A stretch of DNA of 5,210 nucleotides from NCBI GenBank assembly GCA_047631875.1, contig JBLIAZ010000175.1:1-5210 (forward strand). Direction: 5' to 3'. The translations under genes and the position numbers were made by a program. Positions 1-5,210 of this stretch are shown here, in pieces; within the stretch, counting starts at the first letter, position 1, and each line of letters begins with the position of its first letter. Under the pieces are notes generated by a model. The model was given only the letters and a program-made list of their open reading frames with translations. It made no database searches and was not told the origin of the DNA. Source of the stretch: JBLIAZ01 sp047631875 (GTDB lineage: Bacteria; Bacteroidota; Bacteroidia; Flavobacteriales_C; GCA-002722245).

Positions 1-1095
1 CTTGTACGTTTGAATGGAGCTAATGAGATCGATGGCATTTTTGAGCTTTGTGTCCTTGCGTTTATAATTAGCGGCGTTTATAAAAATGGCGGCACCAAGA
101 AAGTGGAGTTCATCTCCCTGCACTTTGAGTTCTCCTTGTTTGTTGAACGACCAAAATACTTCTTGGTTACCATCCCGTCGGTCAGAAATTTCCAGGTGGT
201 GCGGCTCCTTTAGCCTAAGCCATGTCCTGAGCCCATCCCCAATTTGATTGTTCTTTTTTCCTGTTTTTTCGACACTGGCTTCAAAGGCGATGGCGGCGTT
301 GCTTTTTCCTGTTTTATTGTCTAACGCTTTTACGCACAAATAACCTTTGATGCTGGTATTCCCGTACAAAATGTTTTGATCGTGGATCTTATTTCCTTCT
401 CCCAAACCTAAGCTTGCTTTGTTTGCTCGGTTAATGATAAACCTTTCAGTTGTACCACTTGAAGGAAAGGCTTTTCCTCCCGCTTGCCTGATGGAAAAAT
501 TCATCTGACCACTGTTGTCGTAGTCGCTGGTGAGTTGCCAAGCGGATTTTCCTTTGCCTCGAAAAACTAAACTGGTTTGGTACCCTCTAACTAGTTTCTC
601 ATTTCTTTTTTTGTCGACGCTTTGATGATATTTTCCACCGTCAGCAATGTTTTCGGTTCCTGAATTAATGTTGTCCAGTATCAACGCTGGATGGTAATAA
701 GACCTGATAACAAACTCATTTTCTGGTTTTGGAATCATGACCCCAGCACAGGTGTCTCCCTGATATTTTGTACAATGAAATTTACTTTGGTGATGAATAA
801 ACAAAGTGGGTACATTAAGCAAGCTCTTGTATTTACTACCTGGAAACAGGTGCGAGCTTTGTCCCAGCAGCATAAATGTATTGTGTTTCAACCCTGATTT
901 TAAGTCCGTGGACAATGGTATTTGATGCCTTGTTAAAGGTAACAACAAAGGCATTTTTGAATCATGAAACTTATTGATTTTAGAAGAGTCATCTGGTGCA
1001 TCCTCATAAGTATTTTGAGCAATGCCCACGAAGCTATAACAGGTACACAAAAGCAAGATTAAAAATTGGCGATGTAAAAATTCCATAGGTTTCAT
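1..1095 (-). CDS. Secreted beta-rich surface protein, unrecognised (3' end beyond window)
   Basis: A frame of 365 codons with no stop runs from ATG at 1095 to the left edge; I checked each codon. An in-frame TAA at 1117-1119 bounds it upstream. The first 27 residues form a signal peptide: a charged start, the core FLILLLC, and a likely cut after SFVGIA before QN. A second ATG at 1086 (Met4) would also keep the signal. The rest is rich in Gly, Asn, Ser and Thr, with short alternating hydrophobic stretches (TSLVFRG, MNFSIRQ, KGYLCVKAL, NAAIAFEASV), as in beta-rich exported or tail-fibre-like proteins. The last 22 visible residues (YKRKDTKLKN then AIDLISSIQTYK) faintly recall the start of a peptidase S74 intramolecular chaperone, which normally begins D-x-x-LK-x-x-I. 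That match is weak. The real C-terminus, and any T9SS tail, is outside the window. The frame is secure; the function is unknown. Confidence 0.85.
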   Translation of the reverse strand, partial: MKPMEFLHRQFLILLLCTCYSFVGIAQNTYEDAPDDSSKINKFHDSKMPLLLPLTRHQIPLSTDLKSGLKHNTFMLLGQSSHLFPGSKYKSLLNVPTLFIHHQSKFHCTKYQGDTCAGVMIPKPENEFVIRSYYHPALILDNINSGTENIADGGKYHQSVDKKRNEKLVRGYQTSLVFRGKGKSAWQLTSDYDNSGQMNFSIRQAGGKAFPSSGTTERFIINRANKASLGLGEGNKIHDQNILYGNTSIKGYLCVKALDNKTGKSNAAIAFEASVEKTGKKNNQIGDGLRTWLRLKEPHHLEISDRRDGNQEVFWSFNKQGELKVQGDELHFLGAAIFINAANYKRKDTKLKNAIDLISSIQTYK

Positions 1096-1096
1096 T

Positions 1097-1111
1097 TTGT
1101 AATGATTACAG
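1097..1111. promoter_or_regulatory. Palindrome between promoter box and start codon, possible operator
   Basis: TTGTAATGATTACAG on the plus strand contains a perfect 6-1-6 inverted repeat (TGTAAT, G, ATTACA, at 1098-1110). It lies directly after the -7-like box at 1112-1119 and before the ATG at 1095, where a repressor could block transcription. It resembles the palindrome in front of the arginine unit (3261-3275). No regulator is visible in the window. Confidence 0.3.
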
Positions 1112-1143
1112 TAAAATTATCCCATTCCAAGGAACAACACAAA
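1112..1143 (-). promoter_or_regulatory. Candidate Bacteroidota promoter for the secreted protein at the left edge
   Basis: On the minus strand a TTTG at 1143-1140 is followed by a 20-base spacer and TAATTTTA at 1119-1112. This is one mismatch from the Bacteroidota -7 consensus TAnnTTTG, with the usual 19-21 base spacing from a -33 TTTG. The box ends 16 bases before the ATG at 1095, giving a leader of roughly ten bases. The -33 TTTG is the end of the T-tract of the terminator just upstream. Inferred by consensus only. Confidence 0.4.
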
Positions 1144-1174
1144 AAAAGCCCCGAAAATTAATTCGAGGCTTTTG
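1141..1174 (-). terminator. Intrinsic terminator (minus strand) behind the decayed T9SS gene
   Basis: Read on the minus strand, GCCTCGAA (1169-1162) pairs with TTCGGGGC (1155-1148) through eight positions with one U-G wobble. Flanking A and T runs extend the stem, and seven T follow (1147-1141). On the plus strand the wobble becomes a C-A mismatch, so the minus orientation is favoured, although flanking A/T runs could allow some function both ways. It sits 20 bases beyond the stop of the remnant at 1195-1424 and was probably that gene's terminator. It may now end readthrough from argG. Confidence 0.8.
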
Positions 1175-1194
1175 TAAAATTTATATCATTGATG

Positions 1195-1424
1195 CTAGTT
1201 CTTAAGTAATTTTCGAATTGTGGTTCCTTTGCTTATAGTCACCTTCAATACGTACATCCCTGTTAAAAGGTGCTAAGTAATTGTCATCATTGATTCCAAT
1301 GATCGTTATTCAAGTTTTTACTGCTCCAGTTATTAATTACATAGGAGGAAAACCCATTAATTCCCGCTGTAAATACTTGACAATCAATTTCCGTGTAGGA
1401 ACTTGGATGGTTAACGTCAGATAT
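1195..1424 (-). pseudogene. Decayed 3' end of a T9SS-exported protein (sorting-tail remnant)
   Basis: Two out-of-phase open pieces lie on the minus strand. The downstream piece (1272-1195) reads LLTGMYVLKV, then ISKGTTI, then RKLLKN and a TAG stop. This is the normal end of a type A T9SS sorting domain: an L-x-x-G-x-Y-x-L-x-V strand, a turn with K-G, and a lysine-rich end. The intact protease on the other strand ends in the same way (LDGSYVIVL, then KKLIK). The upstream piece (1424-1287) reads ISDVNHPSSYTEIDCQVF, then TAGINGFSSYVINNWSSKN, and ends at a TGA. A third frame between them reads TIIGINDDNYL, resembling the TIIDITGR strand of such tails. At least one, probably two, frameshifts are therefore needed to join them. 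No PNPF-type motif or longer body survives. It is a remnant of a gene whose upstream part is gone or has been replaced by argG. The tail match is fairly secure; the identity of the parent protein is unknown. Confidence 0.65.
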
Positions 1425-1431
1425 TTACATG

Positions 1432-1454
1432 ATCAACTAGGTTAACTAGTCAAT
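1432..1454 (-). other. Weak hairpin overlapping the argG stop codon
   Basis: On the minus strand ATTGACTAG (1454-1446) can pair with CTAGTTGAT (1440-1432) across the loop TTAAC, giving nine pairs of which two are G-U. The argG TAG stop is the end of the first arm, and a second in-frame TAG follows two codons later. No T-tract follows, so it is not a standard terminator. At most it may protect the 3' end of the message. Confidence 0.3.
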
Positions 1455-2636
1455 AATATTACCGTTGACTTTGTTAAAAATGATGTTTTGAACCGCAGCA
1501 ATTTTTGAGAAGCCACGAACATCATCGCCGTCCCAAAGGTTGTTCATTTCACCATATTGAGCAGCGGTTGAATTCATTAAATCGTGGTCGGAAGTGATTC
1601 CTAAGACTTGAAAATGATTTGGCGATAAACGCACTTTTACTTTTCCGGTGACGTACTTTTGTGTGTCCTCCAAAAAGGTTTCAATGTTACGCATGACGGG
1701 GTCCAAGTACTGTCCTTCGTGTAATAAGTTGCCATACCAATTGGCCAATTGCTCTTTCCAGTACAATTGCCATTTCGTTAAAGTATGTTTTTCTAAAGTA
1801 TGATGTCCTTTGATGATAATAAGTGGTGCAGCAGCTTCAAATCCTACACGCCCTTTGATTCCAACAATGGTATCACCCACATGGACATCCCGACCTATTC
1901 CATACTCACAAGCTATGTCGTTCAATTTTTGAATGGCAGAAACAGGGTCTAGTTTTTCACCATTTAATCCCACAAATTCACCTTTTTCAAAAGTCAATTC
2001 TACTTCACTTTCTTCCGTTTTTTGAATTTGAGAAGGAAAAGCATCTTCAGGTAAAAACTGATCCGAAGTCAAGGTTTCCTTTCCTCCTACTGAGGTCCCC
2101 CAAATCCCTTTGTTGATGGAATAAGCTGCTTTGCTCCAGTCTCCTTCTACTCCATGCTTGGTTAAAAATTCAATTTCTTCGTCACGTGATAATTTGTTGT
2201 CGCGGATAGGTGTAATGATTTCAGCTTCAGGATATATGATGTGGAATGCCATGTCAAAACGAACTTGATCGTTCCCAGCTCCTGTACTTCCGTGCGCAAT
2301 GGCGTCGGCACCCATTTCCTTAGCGTATTGCGCAATGGCAACTGCTTGAAAAATTCTTTCAGCACTTACACTCAAAGGGTAGGTGTTGTTTTTTAGTATG
2401 TTTCCAAAAATTAAATACTTAATACACTGGTCATAAAACTTTTGAGTAACTGTAACCGCTTTGTACGATGCTACTCCAATGGTGTTGGCGCGTTTTTCAA
2501 CAAAAGCTAATTCCTCCTTTGAAAACCCTCCTGTATCCACTAAAATTGCATGTACCTCGTAACCTAAGTCTCCCAAATATTTAACACAATACGTGGTGTC
2601 CAATCCTCCACTGTATGCTAGTACAACTTTTTTCAT
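1446..2636 (-). CDS. argG: Argininosuccinate synthase
   Basis: This cytoplasmic enzyme joins citrulline and aspartate, using ATP and releasing AMP and pyrophosphate, to give argininosuccinate, the next-to-last step of arginine synthesis. The 396-residue product opens with MKKVVLAYSGGLDTT, whose SGGLDTT (9-15) is the N-type ATP-pyrophosphatase loop. Other family blocks follow: YPLSVSAER (86-94), HGSTGAGNDQVRFD (115-128, the citrulline/aspartate-binding stretch) and SINKGIWGTSVGG near 173-185. Length and block order are those of a complete, active enzyme of the Bacteroidota type. I chose the ATG at 2636; a TTG nine codons upstream (2663) is possible but adds residues the family lacks. It follows the GNAT gene on the same strand after 46 bases, which suggests one transcript. 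The gap holds a hairpin and a TATTTTTG box. Behind it is the decayed T9SS gene; no argC or argD follows in this window. Confidence 0.97.
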   Translation of the reverse strand: MKKVVLAYSGGLDTTYCVKYLGDLGYEVHAILVDTGGFSKEELAFVEKRANTIGVASYKAVTVTQKFYDQCIKYLIFGNILKNNTYPLSVSAERIFQAVAIAQYAKEMGADAIAHGSTGAGNDQVRFDMAFHIIYPEAEIITPIRDNKLSRDEEIEFLTKHGVEGDWSKAAYSINKGIWGTSVGGKETLTSDQFLPEDAFPSQIQKTEESEVELTFEKGEFVGLNGEKLDPVSAIQKLNDIACEYGIGRDVHVGDTIVGIKGRVGFEAAAPLIIIKGHHTLEKHTLTKWQLYWKEQLANWYGNLLHEGQYLDPVMRNIETFLEDTQKYVTGKVKVRLSPNHFQVLGITSDHDLMNSTAAQYGEMNNLWDGDDVRGFSKIAAVQNIIFNKVNGNIID

Positions 2637-2660
2637 AATGATCTGTTTTAAAGCAATGCT

Positions 2661-2668
2661 CAAAAATA
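2661..2668 (-). promoter_or_regulatory. Possible internal -7 promoter box for argG
   Basis: TATTTTTG on the minus strand matches TAnnTTTG exactly and lies 24 bases before the argG ATG. I see no TTTG or TTG at the expected 19-21 base distance upstream, and the T-rich surroundings make a chance match plausible. If real, it would let argG be transcribed without the acyltransferase gene. Confidence 0.25.
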
Positions 2669-2670
2669 CA

Positions 2671-2700
2671 AAAGAGGGGGCATTATAAGACCTCCTCTTT
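2671..2700 (-). promoter_or_regulatory. Hairpin between the acyltransferase gene and argG, possible attenuator
   Basis: On the minus strand AAAGAGGAGG (2700-2691) can pair with CCCCCTCTTT (2680-2671) with a single A-C mismatch and a ten-base loop that contains the TAA stop of the upstream gene. A T-rich stretch (TTTTGTATTTTT) follows, so this could act as a weak terminator that lowers argG expression, or as a processing or stability element. On the plus strand the mismatch becomes a G-U pair and the stem is complete, but no plus-strand gene is there to be ended. Confidence 0.45.
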
Positions 2701-3270
2701 GTTATTATTATCTGTTGATTGGGATTTATTATTTTTCTCGTTTGGATCGTATAGCATTCCTGTACACAGGCAGTGCTTTTTATCTGTTCGAGTTAATATG
2801 TCGTAGTTGACACAACTTTGGCAACCTTTCCAAAAGGCTTCATCGTCCGTGAGTTCCGAAAATGTAACTGGTCGGTAACCTAAATTAGAATTGATTTTCA
2901 TCACGGGAAGGGAGGTGGTTAAACCAAATAATTTTGCATCAGGAAACAGCTCTTGAGACAGGTCAAAAGCTTTTTGTTTAATTTGTTTAGACAAACCAAT
3001 TCCACGATGACTTTCATTGACAATTAAACCTGAATTAGCTACATACTTCCCATGTCCCCATGATTCTATGTAACAAAATCCAGCAACTTTATTCCCATCC
3101 AAGGCAATGATTGCCATTTTTTTTGTCATTTTTTCGACAATGTACTCGGCTTTTCTTTTGGCAATTCCAGTCCCTCTTTTTTTTGCCGCGTCCTCAATCA
3201 TGTCAGCGATCTCCTTTGCGTAAACTGCATGAGATTCATTGGTAACTGATATGTCGATAATTGTATTCAA
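2683..3270 (-). CDS. GNAT-family N-acyltransferase linked to arginine synthesis
   Basis: This 195-residue protein has the GNAT fold signature. A strand GFCYIESWG leads into ANSGLIVNESHRGIGLS, in which RGIGLS (89-94) is the acetyl-CoA pyrophosphate loop (R-x-x-G-x-S, where G or A is commoner at the last place). FGLTTSLPVMKINSNLGYRP is the later strand and helix typical of the fold. Near the end, GCQSC (Cys150 and Cys153) and HCLC (Cys167 and Cys169) form a CxxC and CxC pair that might bind a metal, followed by a polar tail ending KEEVL. Proteins of this kind are known next to argG in Bacteroidota. Together with the arrangement here, that suggests N-acylation of glutamate or a related arginine precursor, but the substrate is not shown. 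I chose the TTG at 3270. The first in-frame ATG would cut away conserved sequence, and the TTG at 3321 lies upstream of a perfect promoter box. With no ATG available, the start is the least certain part. Confidence 0.85.
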   Translation of the reverse strand: MNTIIDISVTNESHAVYAKEIADMIEDAAKKRGTGIAKRKAEYIVEKMTKKMAIIALDGNKVAGFCYIESWGHGKYVANSGLIVNESHRGIGLSKQIKQKAFDLSQELFPDAKLFGLTTSLPVMKINSNLGYRPVTFSELTDDEAFWKGCQSCVNYDILTRTDKKHCLCTGMLYDPNEKNNKSQSTDNNNKEEVL

Positions 3271-3275
3271 TACAA
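3261..3275. promoter_or_regulatory. Perfect 7-1-7 palindrome over the start of the arginine unit, possible operator
   Basis: TTGTATTGAATACAA on the minus strand is a perfect inverted repeat around a central G. It begins 11 bases after the TACATTTG box and spans the proposed TTG start codon. The position suits a repressor site at or just after the transcription start. It holds the TGAAT half of classical ArgR boxes, but its overall spacing differs from the E. coli ArgR consensus, so the regulator is unknown. Confidence 0.4.
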
Positions 3276-3286
3276 GGTATTTTGTG

Positions 3287-3294
3287 CAAATGTA
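3287..3294 (-). promoter_or_regulatory. -7 promoter box for the GNAT-argG unit
   Basis: TACATTTG on the minus strand matches the Bacteroidota -7 consensus TAnnTTTG exactly. It ends 16 bases before the proposed TTG start at 3270. The best -33 candidate is the TTG at 3321-3319, but its 24-base spacer is longer than the usual 19-21, so that element is weak. If this promoter is used, transcription starts near 3281 and the upstream TTG at 3321 cannot be the translation start. Confidence 0.5.
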
Positions 3295-3412
3295 ATGTAT
3301 TTTTGACTTCCTTAATTGCAATAAAACTGAGAAAAGTTTAACTTCCTAGAACCTTTTGCAAAATAATTGCGTAGTACCTACAACAGTAACAACTTATACA
3401 CGTAAACACATT

Positions 3413-5191
3413 ATGTTAAAACTGACACAATACTTAGCCATATCCGCGATATTACTGAGCAGCATACTCACTGCTCAACATGAAAAATGTGCCAGTTCAT
3501 TGATGCAAGATCGTCTTATCAACGAGCAAGAGGGATATGCTGAACAAATTATAAAAAACGAAAAACAAATCCAATCCATCATAGCTCGAAAAAAGAGAAG
3601 TAAAACAACGGAGGATGTTTTGACAATTCCGGTTGTAATACATGTAGTCCACTTGGGTGAATCTATTGGTGTGGGAAATAACATTTCTGATGCGCAAATC
3701 ACCAGTGGTATCACTCAATTAAATGAGGCTTTTAGTAATGGAAATGGTCAAGGGGTTGATATAAAAATTGCATTTAAATTAGCAGTGCTTGATCCAAATT
3801 GCACAAGTACATCGGGAATCCTTAGGGTTGATGGTAGTGGAGTCTCAGGATATTTAAGTGATGGTGTGAGTTTAGGTACAGTGGGAGCTGATGAAGTAAC
3901 CATAAAGGAATTAAGTATATGGCCTAACACTGAATATTACAACATTTGGTTGGTGTCCGAGTTTGATGGTAACGACGGTGGCGGTGGAACTCAAGGGTTT
4001 GCCTACTTCCCAAATGCAAGTGCTCCCAAAGATGGGGCGATGATCATGAACACGGCTTGGGGAAGCGAAGGAACAGTCAACTCATGGAACAACAAGGGAA
4101 CCACTGGAATACATGAGATAGGACATGCATTGGACTTGTATCATACTTTTGAAGGAGACGAAGATGCGCTAGGTGTCGAGCAATGTCCTCCTGGGCCTTG
4201 TGGAAAATTCATCGGTGATTGCTGTGATGATACATCTCCTCACAAAAGATCAAGCAGCGATTGTGCTACTTCAGCAACGAACACTTGTACAGGTTTGACG
4301 AATGACGATGTCATTAACAACTACATGGATTACTCAAGCCAAACTTGTACGGTTAAATTTACGGCTGATCAAAAAGACAGAATGAGAGCTGCATTAGAAG
4401 GTCCTAGAGGCAGTTTGTTAAGTTCTAAAGCGTTATCATCGAGCTTACCTGTATTTAGTGCTCCAGTAAGCGCTTCGTGTACTCCAGTATCAAGTACTGA
4501 TGGTACTTGCCCTATTGGTTGTGGATTTTCAGGGATTATGCTAGCAGAAATTACTGATGTAGTATCACATGTCACCTCTTATACGCCAGGTGATGGTGGA
4601 TATATTGATGAATCAGGTTCGTGTATTAAAACAGCAATACTTATTAAAGAAGGCACTTACCAATTTAAAACTCAAATTTGGTTGAACTCAGGACATGCAG
4701 TTGCATGGATTGATTACAATAATGATGGTAGTTTTAGTTCTTCTGAAAAAATTTATGAAAACACGAACATAGCAGGAAATACAGATGACTCGGCTAGCTT
4801 CACCTTACCAGCATCTGCAACACTAAACACCTACTTAAGAATGAGGGTCATGTGTGATGTTTCAAACACAGTGTCGAGCGCTTGTCATAATCCACAATAC
4901 GGTCAAGCTGAAGATTATGCTGTACTTATTCAAAATCCTACAAGTGTTGCCTCTGAAATCGAATCTCTTGTAAATTTAGTAGTTGCTCCAAATCCTTTTA
5001 AAGATCAACTCTCTGTTTTGAACAACAAAGGAACGTTAAGCTATACAATCATTGACATCACGGGAAGAACAGTGCTGTCGGGGGTTGTGAGCGGTGCAGA
5101 ACCTATCAGCACAAGTACTGTGCTTGATGGCAGTTATGTGATAGTACTACAAAACAAAGAAGGGGTGACGAGTAAAAAATTAATAAAGTAA
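3413..5191 (+). CDS. Secreted M43-family zinc metalloprotease with GEVED domain and T9SS tail
   Basis: The 592-residue protein starts at ATG 3413; a TTG at 3356 would put 19 unlikely residues before the signal peptide. Residues 1-22 (MLKLTQYLAISAILLSSILTAQ) are a signal peptide. A propeptide follows with Cys26 (HEKC) and a basic stretch ARKKRS near 59-63. Pro-ulilysin of the same family is kept inactive by a cysteine switch and activated by cleavage at an Arg-Ser bond, so R62-S63 is a natural candidate. The catalytic domain carries HEIGHALDLYH (234-244), a long zinc motif with zinc ligands H234, H238 and H244 and catalytic E235. Position 8 is Asp where Gly is usual. NYMDYS (303-308) is the Met-turn, followed by FTADQKDRM as in other M43 enzymes. 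A GEVED domain lies at about 430-505 (WIDYNNDG to GQAEDYAV). The end, from VAPNPF at about 523 to KKLIK, is a type A T9SS sorting domain, so the enzyme is probably exported and anchored or released at the cell surface. No clear promoter or terminator is visible for it. The family assignment is firm; the substrate is unknown. Confidence 0.93.
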   Translation: MLKLTQYLAISAILLSSILTAQHEKCASSLMQDRLINEQEGYAEQIIKNEKQIQSIIARKKRSKTTEDVLTIPVVIHVVHLGESIGVGNNISDAQITSGITQLNEAFSNGNGQGVDIKIAFKLAVLDPNCTSTSGILRVDGSGVSGYLSDGVSLGTVGADEVTIKELSIWPNTEYYNIWLVSEFDGNDGGGGTQGFAYFPNASAPKDGAMIMNTAWGSEGTVNSWNNKGTTGIHEIGHALDLYHTFEGDEDALGVEQCPPGPCGKFIGDCCDDTSPHKRSSSDCATSATNTCTGLTNDDVINNYMDYSSQTCTVKFTADQKDRMRAALEGPRGSLLSSKALSSSLPVFSAPVSASCTPVSSTDGTCPIGCGFSGIMLAEITDVVSHVTSYTPGDGGYIDESGSCIKTAILIKEGTYQFKTQIWLNSGHAVAWIDYNNDGSFSSSEKIYENTNIAGNTDDSASFTLPASATLNTYLRMRVMCDVSNTVSSACHNPQYGQAEDYAVLIQNPTSVASEIESLVNLVVAPNPFKDQLSVLNNKGTLSYTIIDITGRTVLSGVVSGAEPISTSTVLDGSYVIVLQNKEGVTSKKLIK

Positions 5192-5210
5192 TTGAAACAA
5201 ATTCACTTTA

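Noticed and set aside
10..213. Plus-strand frame of 67 codons
   Set aside because: It lies opposite the 365-codon minus-strand gene, has no family resemblance and no promoter or start context.
768..777. TTGTACAA palindrome
   Set aside because: Eight bases, inside a coding region, expected by chance and unlike the two promoter palindromes in length and centre.
691..897. Plus-strand frame of 68 codons
   Set aside because: Antisense shadow of the same secreted-protein gene; composition follows the coding strand opposite.
2162..2365. Minus-strand frame of 67 codons
   Set aside because: Out-of-phase shadow inside argG, whose conserved frame is certain.
3355..3386. TTTG, 20-base gap, TACAACAG as promoter of the protease
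   Set aside because: The second box keeps only TA and the final G of TAnnTTTG, too weak to list.
3475..3930. Three minus-strand frames of 60-79 codons
   Set aside because: All lie opposite the start of the M43 protease, which has clear domains in its own frame; none resembles a known protein.
4369..4575. Minus-strand frame of 68 codons
   Set aside because: Antisense to the linker between the protease and GEVED domains; no supporting signal.

Overview
The window looks like chromosomal DNA from a member of the Bacteroidota, probably Flavobacteriales. Three things point there: AT-rich genes, two proteins ending in (or decayed from) type IX secretion system (T9SS) C-terminal sorting tails, and promoter-like boxes of the Bacteroidota form TAnnTTTG in place of Shine-Dalgarno-led starts. 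The taxon is inferred from these traits only; no rRNA or marker gene is present.

Layout, left to right. (1) Bases 1-1095, minus strand: a 365-codon reading frame with no stop that runs off the left edge. It encodes a signal-peptide-bearing, probably beta-rich secreted protein, perhaps of the tail-fibre-like kind. A candidate promoter and a short palindrome lie just in front of it. (2) Bases 1096-1445: no intact gene. On the minus strand there is a broken remnant of a T9SS-exported protein, whose last ~22 codons still read as a sorting tail, followed by a good intrinsic terminator. (3) Bases 1446-3270, minus strand: a two-gene arginine unit, a GNAT-family acyltransferase followed after 46 bases by argG (argininosuccinate synthase). 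A hairpin and a possible internal promoter box sit in the gap. The acyltransferase most likely starts at a TTG, because a perfect TAnnTTTG box lies inside the longer reading frame. (4) Bases 3271-3412: a divergent intergenic region holding the arg-unit promoter and a 15-base palindrome. (5) Bases 3413-5191, plus strand: a secreted M43-family zinc metalloprotease with signal peptide, cysteine-switch-like propeptide, catalytic domain, GEVED domain and T9SS tail.

How they fit together: the arg unit is intracellular amino-acid synthesis. ArgG makes argininosuccinate from citrulline and aspartate, and the GNAT enzyme is a plausible but unproven acyl-glutamate-type step. The flanking genes and the remnant are cell-surface or exported proteins with no evident functional link to arginine. 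The most useful points for a second look are the unlisted edge gene, the decayed T9SS gene immediately behind argG, the similar palindromes at two promoters, the GNAT enzyme with its C-terminal cysteine motif, and the atypical zinc motif of the protease. I see no CRISPR array, tRNA, rRNA, insertion sequence or clearly new multi-gene system.
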